A DNA stretch of 64,000 nt from NCBI GenBank assembly GCA_003481775.1, contig QULU01000002.1, positions 186,001 through 250,000 on the forward strand, in the 5' to 3' direction. Below, piece by piece: positions 43,123 to 55,197 of the stretch (positions within the stretch are counted from its first letter, which is position 1; the number at the start of each line of letters is the position of its first letter). The DNA is from Clostridiaceae bacterium OM02-2AC. GTDB lineage: Bacteria > Bacillota_I > Bacilli_A > Erysipelotrichales > Erysipelotrichaceae. The notes under the pieces were generated by a model. That model was not told where the DNA came from and ran no database searches. It worked only from the letters and a program-made list of their open reading frames with translations. The position numbers and the translations under genes were made by a program.

Positions 43123-44019
43123 ATGTGCAAAGGCATGGTTTTCAATATACAAAAATACAGTATACACGATGGCCCCGGTATACGTACAACCGTTTTTCTG
43201 AAGGGCTGTCCGCTTCGCTGCCGCTGGTGCTCCAATCCGGAATCCCAGCTTACACAGGTACAGCTTTTCCACGATGCTGCACGCTGTATACAGGACGGCG
43301 CCTGCATCCGGACATGTCCACAGCAAGCCCTGCAGCTGATCGACAAGCGAATCAGTATCAACGAACAGCTATGCACTGGATGTCTACGCTGTACGACTGT
43401 CTGTAATGCAAAAGCCCTGTATGCGCAGGGAGAATTTAAAGAGGTATCAAAGGTTGTTTCATACTGTCTTCAGGACCGGGAATTTTATGAGGAATCCCAA
43501 GGTGGCGTTACCCTTTCCGGCGGTGAAGCACTGCTACAGCCGGAATTTACAAAAGCACTTGCCTTGCAGCTGAAGCAGGAAGGAATTCATATCGCGGTGG
43601 AAACAACCGGCCATGTTCCATCCGCTGTATTTCAACAGCTTTCCCCACTCTTTGACCTTTTGCTGTTTGATATCAAGCATTATGACAGAGAACAGCATTA
43701 TCTCGGTACGGGGGTATACAATGATCAAATTCTTGAAAACCTTTCCTGGGCTATTCAAAAGAAGCTTTGCATACTGCCACGCATACCTGTCATACCGGGG
43801 TTTAATGCCTCCCTACAGGATGCGAAAGGACTGGCTGCATTGCTATCATCACTTGCAATTACACGCGTACAGCTGCTTCCGTTCCATCAGCTTGGTGAGA
43901 AGAAATATGATATGCTGGATCGCAACTATGAAATGAAGCATAAAAAAGCCCTGTATCCGGAGGACCTGAAGGAGTACCAGCAGATCTTCCATAAACAGGG
44001 GATTGACTGTTTCTTTTAG
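43123..44019 (+). CDS. Glycyl radical enzyme activase (radical SAM, two extra Fe-S sites)
   Basis: The product has 298 residues. The radical SAM cluster motif is GCPLRCRWCSNPE (CxxxCxxC). Two ferredoxin-like motifs follow at about 55-100 (CIQDGACIRTCP and LCTGCLRCTTVCNAKAL), as in activases of glycerol dehydratase and benzylsuccinate synthase. GGVTLSGGEALLQPEF binds SAM. It generates the glycyl radical on the divergent enzyme. Start ATG 43123 has AAAGGAG upstream. A terminator follows. Confidence 0.95.
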   Translation: MCKGMVFNIQKYSIHDGPGIRTTVFLKGCPLRCRWCSNPESQLTQVQLFHDAARCIQDGACIRTCPQQALQLIDKRISINEQLCTGCLRCTTVCNAKALYAQGEFKEVSKVVSYCLQDREFYEESQGGVTLSGGEALLQPEFTKALALQLKQEGIHIAVETTGHVPSAVFQQLSPLFDLLLFDIKHYDREQHYLGTGVYNDQILENLSWAIQKKLCILPRIPVIPGFNASLQDAKGLAALLSSLAITRVQLLPFHQLGEKKYDMLDRNYEMKHKKALYPEDLKEYQQIFHKQGIDCFF

Positions 44020-44121
44020 GGCTCTTACTCAATTTTGGGTAAATAAAATTAAGAGAATTTAAAATCTGTTGTATTCTTCAATAGAACTGAAATCTTTTTT
44101 ATACAACTTCCCTATCGTAAA

Positions 44122-44154
44122 AAAGAGTCTCTTTAGGAGCATATGCTCCTTTTT
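44122..44154. terminator. Bidirectional terminator between activase and DeoR genes
   Basis: AGGAGCATATGCTCCT (44135-44150) is followed by TTTTT on the plus strand. AAAGAGTCTCTTT at 44122-44134 adds a second palindrome whose minus-strand side runs into six T residues. Both flanking genes can end here. Confidence 0.75.
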
Positions 44155-44911
44155 AATTTTTCACTTTTTTTACCTCAACACCATGCTCCATGAGAAACTG
44201 TTCACATTCCTCGGGTATATGATCATCACTGACAACCGTACGGATCTGCGCGGTGTCTATCAGCTGAACAAGTCCCTTCTGTGAAAATTTAAGAGATTCA
44301 GTAACAACGATCACATGATTTGCCTGCTGTGCCATATCCCGTACAGTTTCACTGCGCATATAATCATTTCCTGTAAAACCGGATTCCTTCGTGAATCCAT
44401 CCGTACCGATAAACAGCTTATCCACATAAAACGGCTCCATGCATCTTCTCGTCATCGGGCCGACCATAACCTGTGAGCTCTGCTGATACTCGCCACCCAA
44501 CAGGATGATTCGTACAGAACCCTGTTTTCGTATATACGCAGCGATAAAAGCAGAATTGGTAATCACCGTCACATCTTTTTTGGTTTTTGCAATTTCCAGA
44601 GCTACCAGTGCGCAGCAGGAACCAGACTCAATCATGAGTGTCTCCCCATCCTGCACATCCTCTACCGCCAGCTGCGCGATTCTCTGTTTGATTTCATAAT
44701 GATAGACGAGCCGGTTTGCTAAATCATCGCTGTCATGCAATGCCGCATATCCATGCTCCCGCAGAATCAGACCACTGCTCTCCAGCTGCATGAGATCCTT
44801 ACGAATCGTGACCTGTGAAACAGATAAAAGCTCTGATAATTTCGTTACCTCTATCTTTTTATATTGAGAAAGAAGCTCCAGTATTTTTGTTTGTCGTTCA
44901 TGCACAATCAT
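44153..44911 (-). CDS. DeoR-family transcriptional regulator
   Basis: The product has about 252 residues. The N-terminal DeoR helix-turn-helix is ERQTKILELLSQYKKIEVT, then LSVSQVTIRKDLMQLESSG. The DeoRC sensor domain (about 75-250) includes VDKLFIGTDGFTKESGFT. DeoR regulators usually respond to a phosphorylated sugar. Most likely it controls the adjacent glycyl radical locus (inference). The start at 44911 is preferred because homologues begin HERQxKIL, although the binding site is weak and 44938 is possible. It converges with the activase gene. Confidence 0.87.
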   Translation of the reverse strand: MIVHERQTKILELLSQYKKIEVTKLSELLSVSQVTIRKDLMQLESSGLILREHGYAALHDSDDLANRLVYHYEIKQRIAQLAVEDVQDGETLMIESGSCCALVALEIAKTKKDVTVITNSAFIAAYIRKQGSVRIILLGGEYQQSSQVMVGPMTRRCMEPFYVDKLFIGTDGFTKESGFTGNDYMRSETVRDMAQQANHVIVVTESLKFSQKGLVQLIDTAQIRTVVSDDHIPEECEQFLMEHGVEVKKVKN

Positions 44912-45097
44912 CAACTCTTTTCTATAATAGGATAGCATAAACCGCTCAACACGACAACTTCATTCCAAACTTAAATCGGTTTCGGCGGATAATTCATTGT
45001 GGAATCCATGATTAGACGATATAATAACAAGTAGGATACATAAAATATCTGTAGCACAAGTGTACGCTACCTAGAGACTAGAGAAAATGGAGGAAAT

Positions 45098-46864
45098 ATG
45101 AACGTAAAGAAAATAACATTGCTGATGTTATCTGCAGTTATGGCTTTTTCATTCACCGGATGCTCAAAAAAGGATACCGGCGAAGAACAGAAAAAGTTCG
45201 ATGAATTTATGAAGCAGGAATTCGTGGAAGCAATGGAACAAAGCTATCCGAACACGCACATTATTCTGGAGAATCCTAAGGATTATGGTGTGGATATAAG
45301 CAAGACCAAAATTCAGATCGATAAAGAGCTGAATGAAGCAACCATGAAGGAAAACAAAGCGCTGAACGAGAAATCCGCAAAGGCTTTTAAGGAGTTTGAC
45401 CGTGAAGACCTGCGTGATGATCAGAAGGAAACATATGATGTCTACAGCTATATGCTGGATTACACAACGGAAATGAATGATTCCAAATTCGATTATATGA
45501 GTATGCCGCTGGAGTCCATGACAGGTATGCACACACAGCTGCCAACCCTGTTCTCCGATTGGACTTTGCGCAATGAGCAGGATGTAAAGGATGTTATTAC
45601 ATTGATGAAATCCGTACGTCCATATATGGACAGTCTTCTTGAATACACAAAAAAGCAAGAAGAAAAAGGTACACTGATGCTGGATATTAAATCTGTAAAA
45701 GAGTATTGTGAGAAGGTTGTTAAGGAGGATGTCAACAGCAGCGTACTTACCGGTCTGAACGAAAGTATTGATAACCTGAAGCTTGGGGATGAAAAAACCA
45801 GACAGTACAAGGCAGAGCTGAAGAAAGCCTTTCAGGAGTATTTCCTTCCTGCTTACAGTGATATCATTAAAACCATGAAGGAGCTGGATTCCTCTAAAAA
45901 TAATGCTATGGGACTTAGCCATATGAAGAATGGAAAAGAATACTATGAGCTTCTGTTCAAGCAGGCTACAGGTACAGACAAATCGATTGAGGATATCAAA
46001 AAAGAATTGAATAGTATGTCAAGATCATCTCTGCTTGCAGTACAGTCTGTAATTTCAAAAAACAAGAATCTGTATGATGAATATGCAAACGGAGAAATCA
46101 AAACCAAATATACGGACTTTGAAAGCATGCTGAAGGACCTTGAAAATGATTGTAAGGATGACTTCCCATCCGTAGGAGCACTGGATTATAAAATCAAGCC
46201 CATCGGTGAGGATCTTGCATCCGGCGGTGTTGCGGCTTACTTCAACATTCCTGCACTGGATGGTACAACACCAAAACAGATTCGCGTGAATATGCTAGAG
46301 GATGCACTGGATGTGCAGTCACTGGAAACCTTCTCCACCGTTGCACACGAAGGAATTCCGGGACATATGTATCAGATTGCATATGCTTACAAGAATGTGA
46401 AGGACCCATGGAGAAACAGTATGGCAAGCTTCCTTGGTTATACTGAGGGCTATGCCACCTATACAGAGCTGTATGCATTGCAGTATCTTGACGGTGTTTC
46501 TGCGGATGCTGTAAAGCTGCAGCAGAACATGGTTGTCTATCAGGATTGCCTGGTCGCACTTGCTGATATCGGTATTCATTATGAAGGCTGGACAAAGGAA
46601 GACGCTGCGAAATTCCTTGAGGAAAATGGGCTTGCGGTTACAGATATCAGTGATTTCTATAACCAGCTGCAGGCAAATCCAACAGCATTCCTCTCTTATT
46701 ATGTAGGATATGTTCAGCTTGCCAACCTGAAAAAGGATGCGCAGGAAGAGCTGAAGGATAAATTCAATGATAAAAAGTTCCATGAAGCAATTCTGAAAAG
46801 CGGAGCAGCACCATTTTCTGTTGTAGAGGAAAATGTTAAGGACTATATTGAAAGCGCAAAATAG
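45098..46864 (+). CDS. DUF885-family lipoprotein, putative metallopeptidase
   Basis: The product has 588 residues. A signal peptide with lipobox FTGC gives Cys21 as lipidation site. The long helical body ends in the DUF885 signature AHEGIPGHMYQ, where His and Glu resemble a zinc site, and YTEGYATYTELYALQYL. DUF885 proteins resemble M32-type carboxypeptidases but have no settled substrate. Charged linker residues (KKDTGEEQKK) follow the lipidated cysteine. GGAGG precedes the ATG. A strong bidirectional terminator follows. Confidence 0.9.
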   Translation: MNVKKITLLMLSAVMAFSFTGCSKKDTGEEQKKFDEFMKQEFVEAMEQSYPNTHIILENPKDYGVDISKTKIQIDKELNEATMKENKALNEKSAKAFKEFDREDLRDDQKETYDVYSYMLDYTTEMNDSKFDYMSMPLESMTGMHTQLPTLFSDWTLRNEQDVKDVITLMKSVRPYMDSLLEYTKKQEEKGTLMLDIKSVKEYCEKVVKEDVNSSVLTGLNESIDNLKLGDEKTRQYKAELKKAFQEYFLPAYSDIIKTMKELDSSKNNAMGLSHMKNGKEYYELLFKQATGTDKSIEDIKKELNSMSRSSLLAVQSVISKNKNLYDEYANGEIKTKYTDFESMLKDLENDCKDDFPSVGALDYKIKPIGEDLASGGVAAYFNIPALDGTTPKQIRVNMLEDALDVQSLETFSTVAHEGIPGHMYQIAYAYKNVKDPWRNSMASFLGYTEGYATYTELYALQYLDGVSADAVKLQQNMVVYQDCLVALADIGIHYEGWTKEDAAKFLEENGLAVTDISDFYNQLQANPTAFLSYYVGYVQLANLKKDAQEELKDKFNDKKFHEAILKSGAAPFSVVEENVKDYIESAK

Positions 46865-46897
46865 ATAATCAGCTGCTGATCGAAACGTAGCTGTTAT

Positions 46898-46931
46898 AAA
46901 AAAGACAATCCGACTTGTGATTGTCTTTTTT
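46898..46931. terminator. Bidirectional terminator between the DUF885 and pyrophosphatase genes
   Basis: AAAAAAGACAATC pairs with GATTGTCTTTTTT with an 8-base loop. T tracts occur on both strands. Confidence 0.92.
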
Positions 46932-46936
46932 GATGA

Positions 46937-48580
46937 TCAGTGTACAGAATTGATGATTGCACGAGAAAGCAATGGTACAATCTGATTTTTTCTGGATAAT
47001 ATATCCTCTTGGAAGCTATGCTCTTCTTCAAAGTGGTTCGGAAACGCTTCTGCAACTACATCTGCGATTTCTCCTGCGGCATAGAAGACAGAGCCGTTCT
47101 CCAGTATACTGGTAAATGCAACAACCAGAAGATCAAGTCCTTTTTCCTGTGCGAATTTCTCCATTTCGCTTTGCAGAGTCTCTTCAATTTCCTTAGCTTC
47201 ACTTACCTGATAAGCAATTACCTGTGAAATCATAACCGTTCTGCCGTCAATCTCGAATTTTTTGATATCCTGATTCAGCAGCTCACGCGGTGTCTTATTG
47301 CTGATATTGGAGCTTACCTTGAACATCTCTTTCGCAAATACATCAATATCCAGCTCTGCAACCTCTGCCAGCATTTTGGCAAGCCCTTTGTCCTTAGCTG
47401 TTGTTGTCGGCGATTTGAATTTCAGTGTATCAGAGAGTATCGCACCAAGCAGCAGACCGGCAATATCCTTTGGTATACTCATCTGATTTTCCAGATATAT
47501 CGAAGTTATGATGGATGCCGTACTGCCGATGATTTCATTACGGAAGGAGATTGGACGGTTTGTGGAGATGTCACATACACGGTGATGATCCACAACCTCC
47601 AGCAAATCAGCCTTTTCTATGCTTTTCACAGATTGTGCATATTCATTGTGATCCACCAAGATGACTTTTTTATTATGCTGATTTAAAATGTGGTAGCGTG
47701 AAACATAGCCAATCAGATGGTTTTCATCATCAATTACCGGATAGCTGCGGTATCTTGATTTCAGCATTTTCTTTCCTACCTCATCAACAAATTCATTTTT
47801 GTTAAAGCTGACGAGATCGGTTTTCATAAGCAGCTTGACCGGTGGAGAAAAGAACAGATAACGAGAGGTATTCATCGTTCCATGTCCGGATAAGATGATC
47901 GGACAGTGGTATTCCTTCGCAAGTGCAATTACACTCTCTTCAATATGCTCTGTCCAAACCGCGACCAGAATTCCTGCTCCCTTGCGAATCGCTGCTTCCT
48001 GTGCTTCCGAGTCATTCCCTACAATGACAAGACGATCCTGTAATTCATAGTTGTTCAGCTTTGTTTCGGCAATCGCGATAACACTTGTCTTTCCGTTAAA
48101 ATGGTATGCTTTATCCATATACACCATTTTCCCACTCACCGTTTTCGCAATGTATTCCGGTGGTGTTTCCTGCAGCAGCTGAATGGCAACAGCAGTATCT
48201 CCTAAACCAACCGTAGCAAGGTCTGATTTGGTAACCATCCCCATCAGTTTCCCCTGTGCGTTGATAACACCATAGGACTGCTTGTTCTGTTCGCTCATCA
48301 GCTCCAGTGTTTCCATAATGGTCGTCTGCGGACTGATTGCCAGTGGGCCATCAATGTCGATTTCATCCAGAGTGGCGCGCGCATCCTCGAACAGCATAGG
48401 CAAATCCATGTGGAAGCGTTCAAGCAAATATTCTGTTTCTGCATTCACCGGACCAAGGCGGCAGGCAATCGCATGAAAGCCCTGACGCTGCTTCAGTTTC
48501 GCATAAGCGATGGCGGATGCGATGGAATCCGTATCCGGATGCCTGTGACCGGTGATATAAATCTTTTCCTTGTTCAGCAT
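46937..48580 (-). CDS. Family II Mn-dependent inorganic pyrophosphatase with CBS and DRTGG domains
   Basis: The product has about 547 residues. The DHH core is split by an insert, as in CBS-pyrophosphatases. Visible motifs are GHRHPDTDSIASAIAYA (metal site), a CBS domain (about 70-125), a DRTGG domain (about 130-240), a second CBS domain, then VDHNE, VVDHHRVCD, GSTASIITSIYL and the C-terminal DHHA2 part. The enzyme hydrolyses pyrophosphate and is regulated by adenine nucleotides through the CBS domains and, in some species, by diadenosine polyphosphates. AAAGGAGGAGCTT fixes the ATG at 48580. Confidence 0.95.
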   Translation of the reverse strand: MLNKEKIYITGHRHPDTDSIASAIAYAKLKQRQGFHAIACRLGPVNAETEYLLERFHMDLPMLFEDARATLDEIDIDGPLAISPQTTIMETLELMSEQNKQSYGVINAQGKLMGMVTKSDLATVGLGDTAVAIQLLQETPPEYIAKTVSGKMVYMDKAYHFNGKTSVIAIAETKLNNYELQDRLVIVGNDSEAQEAAIRKGAGILVAVWTEHIEESVIALAKEYHCPIILSGHGTMNTSRYLFFSPPVKLLMKTDLVSFNKNEFVDEVGKKMLKSRYRSYPVIDDENHLIGYVSRYHILNQHNKKVILVDHNEYAQSVKSIEKADLLEVVDHHRVCDISTNRPISFRNEIIGSTASIITSIYLENQMSIPKDIAGLLLGAILSDTLKFKSPTTTAKDKGLAKMLAEVAELDIDVFAKEMFKVSSNISNKTPRELLNQDIKKFEIDGRTVMISQVIAYQVSEAKEIEETLQSEMEKFAQEKGLDLLVVAFTSILENGSVFYAAGEIADVVAEAFPNHFEEEHSFQEDILSRKNQIVPLLSRAIINSVH

Positions 48581-49054
48581 AAGCTCCTCCTTTTCTATTA
48601 CATTCATCCCTGACGTTATGATTATAAAACAGATTGGCGTAAATTCCTATAGAAAATCATTCACTTTTGTCAATGCTGCTTATATTATGGATGAATATAG
48701 ATGAAAAAGAAATTAAAATGCCTGAATTTAGGGGAAGCTTAACTGACGATTTTACTTTACCTATTTTCCTACCGTTATATCATATCCTTTTTCACATAAG
48801 GCATGGAGTGCTGTAAAATATCACCTCCTATGTATTAACGAACCGATAGCAGCAATTACATGCACCGCTGCTAATCAGTAGGAGGCGAACAATAAAGCTT
48901 TTGAATCATTGGGATTTACGTCTTCCTTATTCGCTTTTCATACCTGTATTCTAAAGCGGGCAAGAGCCTCTGTACATTTCCCTTAATTTATTTAGAAAAC
49001 GAAGACTCACTTCTTTTGTATAAATATAAAAGAGCTTTAAAATACTGTTTCCAA
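48581..49054. other. Intergenic region with a nested two-tier hairpin
   Basis: The region between the pyrophosphatase gene (which starts at 48580) and the end of the GH1 gene holds no supported gene. The one notable structure is at 48824-48885, given separately. The rest is AT-rich; a promoter for the pyrophosphatase must lie between about 48590 and 48660. Confidence 0.5.
48824..48885. promoter_or_regulatory. Two-tier hairpin with Shine-Dalgarno-like arms
   Basis: CCTCCTA (48824-48830) pairs with TAGGAGG (48879-48885); inside, TAGCAGC (48847-48853) pairs with GCTGCTA (48867-48873). The arms carry AGGAGG and its complement. No start codon lies at a useful distance on either strand, so the role is unclear. 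Confidence 0.4.
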
Positions 49055-50558
<1,504 letters not shown>

Positions 50559-50586
50559 ATTATCCGTATTCAACATTTATTCTCTT

Positions 50587-52095
<1,509 letters not shown>

Positions 52096-52127
52096 TTAAA
52101 AGGAAGATAGTCGCCTATCTTCACTGA

Positions 52128-53477
52128 TTATTCTTCGTCAAAACCAATAAGCCACGTTGCGATAAACCCAAATACGACTGCCAATACTGCACATAAGCAG
52201 GCCAGATAGAAGTTTGTCATGGAATCCCCGCCCATATATAAAGCCATTGTAAATACTGTACTAGGTCCTCCTGCATAACACTTCACATGAAACAGTCCTA
52301 ATGCAATTCCAGAAAGACCGGCACCTATGATGGCGCCAATAAATGGTTTTCTCAATCTTAATAAAGTACCATATAAAGCAGGTTCCGTAACAGAGAGTAA
52401 TGCAGTTACTCCAGCGGTGATACTTGATGATTTGTTTTCTAATTTACGTGCTTTAAAGCCCACAGCGAGTGCCGCGCCAGCCATTGCAAAATTCCCAGCT
52501 AATGCTTTTGCGGATAAAATGGAGTAGCCATATAAAGCTGTTTCTGAAATGAATATAGGAGTTAAAACAGTATGGACACCAAACATAACCAAAATCGGAT
52601 GCAGTGCTGATAAGATTCCCATACTGAAACCACCGAAGCCTGATATCCAGATACAGAATTCCCCTAAAAGATTGCCGACAATAGCACCTAAAGGTCCTAT
52701 TACAAAAACTGTAACGATAAATGTTAAGATTCCCAAAACAAACGGTTTGAAAGCCGCCTTGGCTACATTAGGAATATAACACGTTATCTTTTTATCTATA
52801 ATAGCCATGATCGGTACCATACATAGAGCCGGAACAATATTGGAAGCATAATTTACTGTCATTAAATCAATTCCAAACAAGGATAAGCCCTCTACACCTG
52901 TGATTGCTTCACTGGATAGAACCAATATAATGAATGCAGCTAAATATTCATTTGTTTTCAGTCTTTTTGCAGCACCGAAAGCAACCATTACCGGCAAATA
53001 CGTAAAGCCTAAGCTTTGCAATTGGTTAAAAATCAGATAGGTAGGCGATTCATTGCTTAACCATCCAAACTGGACAAACAGTGTTAAAAATGCACTTGTG
53101 AATCCTGCAGTTATAAGAACAGATAAGGCAGGTGCGATGGAACCGGAGACATAGCTTAGCACTGTATTGAATAATGACTTTTTTTCTTCCTTGCTTTCTT
53201 TCTCCACCGTTTTTTCATCAATGTCCTTCATTGGACACAACAAATTGATTTGATCATAAAGACTATCAACCTCAGGCCCGATAACCAGCTGGTATTGCCC
53301 GGCCTTATTGACAATCCCCTGAACTTCAGGTAGTGCTTTGATTGCATCCTCATGAACCTTTCCAGTATCTGCTAATACAAATCTCAGTCTGGTCATGCAG
53401 TGCGTATGCGATGTAATATTCTCTTTACCACCGACGAATTCAATAATACTCTCAGCTATTTCTTTGTAATTTTTCAT
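52128..53477 (-). CDS. PTS beta-glucoside-type EIIBC permease
   Basis: The product has 449 residues. EIIB (about 1-80) has TSHTHCMTRLRF with the phospho-acceptor Cys27; EIIC (about 100-445) has about ten helices and the GITALLSVTEPALYG-like motif (VTALLSVTEPALYG). It imports and phosphorylates a beta-glucoside, taking phosphate from the EIIA encoded at 54417-54854. Start ATG 53477 has GGAGGAAATT upstream; the longer frame from 53501 is not needed. Confidence 0.93.
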   Translation of the reverse strand: MKNYKEIAESIIEFVGGKENITSHTHCMTRLRFVLADTGKVHEDAIKALPEVQGIVNKAGQYQLVIGPEVDSLYDQINLLCPMKDIDEKTVEKESKEEKKSLFNTVLSYVSGSIAPALSVLITAGFTSAFLTLFVQFGWLSNESPTYLIFNQLQSLGFTYLPVMVAFGAAKRLKTNEYLAAFIILVLSSEAITGVEGLSLFGIDLMTVNYASNIVPALCMVPIMAIIDKKITCYIPNVAKAAFKPFVLGILTFIVTVFVIGPLGAIVGNLLGEFCIWISGFGGFSMGILSALHPILVMFGVHTVLTPIFISETALYGYSILSAKALAGNFAMAGAALAVGFKARKLENKSSSITAGVTALLSVTEPALYGTLLRLRKPFIGAIIGAGLSGIALGLFHVKCYAGGPSTVFTMALYMGGDSMTNFYLACLCAVLAVVFGFIATWLIGFDEE

Positions 53478-53503
53478 GTAATTTCCTCCAATAGTAATCA
53501 ATT

Positions 53504-53536
53504 AAAATGGTTTGGCCTCATAAAGTAACCCCCATT
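53504..53536 (-). promoter_or_regulatory. Weak RAT-like element upstream of EIIBC
   Basis: On the minus strand AAATGG and CCATTT flank a block GGGGTTACTTTATGAGGCC that recalls the antiterminator core of sac/lic genes (GTTACT, then GGCAAAACC), but it is three bases short. It could be a decayed second LicT site before the permease. Confidence 0.25.
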
Positions 53537-53577
53537 TATCGTTTACAATTCTCACCTCCGATTTTATATTAACCCGA

Positions 53578-54405
53578 CTACTTAAGTAATCGAGAAATAT
53601 GAATTGCTAGATAAACACATTCTCTTTCATCTATATCAACCTTCATCTTTTCTTGTATCTTATTTTTAATAACCATAGCGCATTCATACTCTTCCGTATA
53701 TTCTTCTTTCATAAAGAGCAGCATTTTCATATCATCATTTGATAATAATGTATTTTGAATCATACGCTTCGCAAAGAACTGCAAATGTGTAATAAACCTT
53801 TGAAAATCCAAGCTCTCATTTTTCAGACTTATTTTAAAATGCTTTTCTATAATCTTTACACTTGTATCAATAATAGCCGTCGCCTTGTATGCATCCTTGA
53901 TATCCAAATCCATTTCCGAATTCACAATGTGCAGAGTAATATAACACGCCTCATTGATATCAACTTTTATGTTGAATTTTTCATTCATCATCTTCCAAAC
54001 TTCTACAGCAATCTCATACTCTTCCTGATAAAGATATTTTATATCCCACAATAATTCGCTTTTTAAAGATATACCGGTGCGATATCTTTCTATAGTTGTA
54101 GAAAGATGATCGACTAAAGGTAATAAAATCCTTTTACTGACTTTTTTTGAACATCTCGAAGTAATAAAGTCACATATTTCAATTCCGAATTCGATAATGT
54201 CATAAGGAATTTCATCAATCATTAGAGAAAAACTATTTTTCTCTTTTTCATCGTTAAGCATAAAGGTTTTTATAATTTTGTTATCATCAATAGGATCTCC
54301 CTTTTTGCCATTAAATCCAATACCTTTCCCTATGACAACAGTCTCTTTCCCTTTTTTATTCTTCGTGATGACAACATTATTATTTATAATTTGTTCTATT
54401 TTCAT
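53578..54405 (-). CDS. licT: LicT/BglG-family transcription antiterminator
   Basis: The product has 275 residues: an N-terminal CAT RNA-binding domain (about 1-55) and two PRD regulatory domains. The regulatory histidines fall at exactly the LicT positions: His100, His159, His207 and His269. PTS enzymes phosphorylate these to switch activity according to substrate supply. It should bind the RAT at 54904-54934 and prevent termination. It lies between the EIIA and EIIBC genes. AGGTAAATAT precedes the ATG. Confidence 0.95.
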   Translation of the reverse strand: MKIEQIINNNVVITKNKKGKETVVIGKGIGFNGKKGDPIDDNKIIKTFMLNDEKEKNSFSLMIDEIPYDIIEFGIEICDFITSRCSKKVSKRILLPLVDHLSTTIERYRTGISLKSELLWDIKYLYQEEYEIAVEVWKMMNEKFNIKVDINEACYITLHIVNSEMDLDIKDAYKATAIIDTSVKIIEKHFKISLKNESLDFQRFITHLQFFAKRMIQNTLLSNDDMKMLLFMKEEYTEEYECAMVIKNKIQEKMKVDIDERECVYLAIHISRLLK

Positions 54406-54416
54406 ATATTTACCTA

Positions 54417-54854
54417 TTAAATAATTGATATTATTTCATCTTTCCTATTTTTATATCCCAATGATTTTTTTAATTCTTTTGTATCGTTATTCAAAATCAT
54501 GAAGATAATATCAGTATCATAACCTTTCTCAGCTACTTTTTCATAATCATAATCAATTAGCAATGTATCACAATCAATTTGATCTCCTGCTTTAACAAAG
54601 CATTCAAAGCCTTCTCCTTGTAATTCAACTGTATCTACACCTAAATGCAGCATAAATTCTAAATCATCACATTTGATTCCCAAGGCGTGCTTCGTTGGAA
54701 AAACCATAGCAACCTTCCCCTTCACGGGAGAATAGATATGTTTATCTTTTGGTTCAATGCATACTCCATCACCTAGCATTTTTTGTGAAAAGGATGGGTC
54801 ACTTGATTCCTCAATATCTTTTACATAGCCATTTACAGGGTTTAATATTTTCAT
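54417..54854 (-). CDS. PTS EIIA component, glucose type
   Basis: The product has 145 residues. The active-site stretch LEFMLHLGVDTVELQG gives phosphohistidine His70 with partner His56 in KHALGIKCDD. It passes phosphate from HPr to EIIB. A stand-alone EIIA here matches the EIIBC encoded downstream that lacks one. It is the first gene of the operon, directly after the RAT/terminator. GAGAGGAGAAGAA precedes the ATG. Confidence 0.95.
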   Translation of the reverse strand: MKILNPVNGYVKDIEESSDPSFSQKMLGDGVCIEPKDKHIYSPVKGKVAMVFPTKHALGIKCDDLEFMLHLGVDTVELQGEGFECFVKAGDQIDCDTLLIDYDYEKVAEKGYDTDIIFMILNNDTKELKKSLGYKNRKDEIISII

Positions 54855-54870
54855 GTTCTTCTCCTCTCAT

Positions 54871-54934
54871 ATAAAACAAAACACCTGCTACAAAAAAATG
54901 TAACAGGTGTTGCTCTTTCGATAACAAGCCCTTT
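54871..54934 (-). promoter_or_regulatory. RAT antiterminator overlapping an intrinsic terminator
   Basis: On the minus strand, ACACCTGTTACA pairs with TGTAGCAGGTGT (one mismatch) and is followed by TTTTGTTTTAT, an intrinsic terminator (54871-54910). Just upstream, the block GGGCTTGTTATCGAAAGAGC and AACACC (54904-54934) matches the RAT pattern of LicT/SacY sites and overlaps the 5' arm, so binding by the antiterminator would prevent termination. The lead gene then is expressed only with inducer present. Confidence 0.85.
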
Positions 54935-54944
54935 ATCAATTAAC

Positions 54945-54973
54945 AATATATCACAATTAAAATTTTAATGCAA
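54945..54973 (-). promoter_or_regulatory. Promoter of the beta-glucoside operon
   Basis: TTGCAT (54968-54973) and TATATT (54945-54950) are separated by 17 bases on the minus strand, with TG before the -10. Confidence 0.65.
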
Positions 54974-54982
54974 TAGCTTTCA
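54969..54982. promoter_or_regulatory. Possible cre (CcpA) site in the promoter
   Basis: On the minus strand TGAAAGCTATTGCA matches the catabolite-response consensus with two mismatches and covers the -35 element, a position that would block transcription in the presence of glucose. Weak match. Confidence 0.35.
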
Positions 54983-55197
54983 AATTTTTACTTACACTAA
55001 ACTATCACACGTTAACATAAATGATTTATAACGTTGTGGGATAGGTGATAAGAAAGAAAACATAACGTATAAAGTATAGCACGGAAATGCTTGTTGTGAT
55101 TTCAAATAACTTTTAGATTAAAAGCAATCGCCTATTGCATTTTCAATTATATATACTACTATATATATAAGTAGGAAAGTCGCGAGGAGATGCTGGT

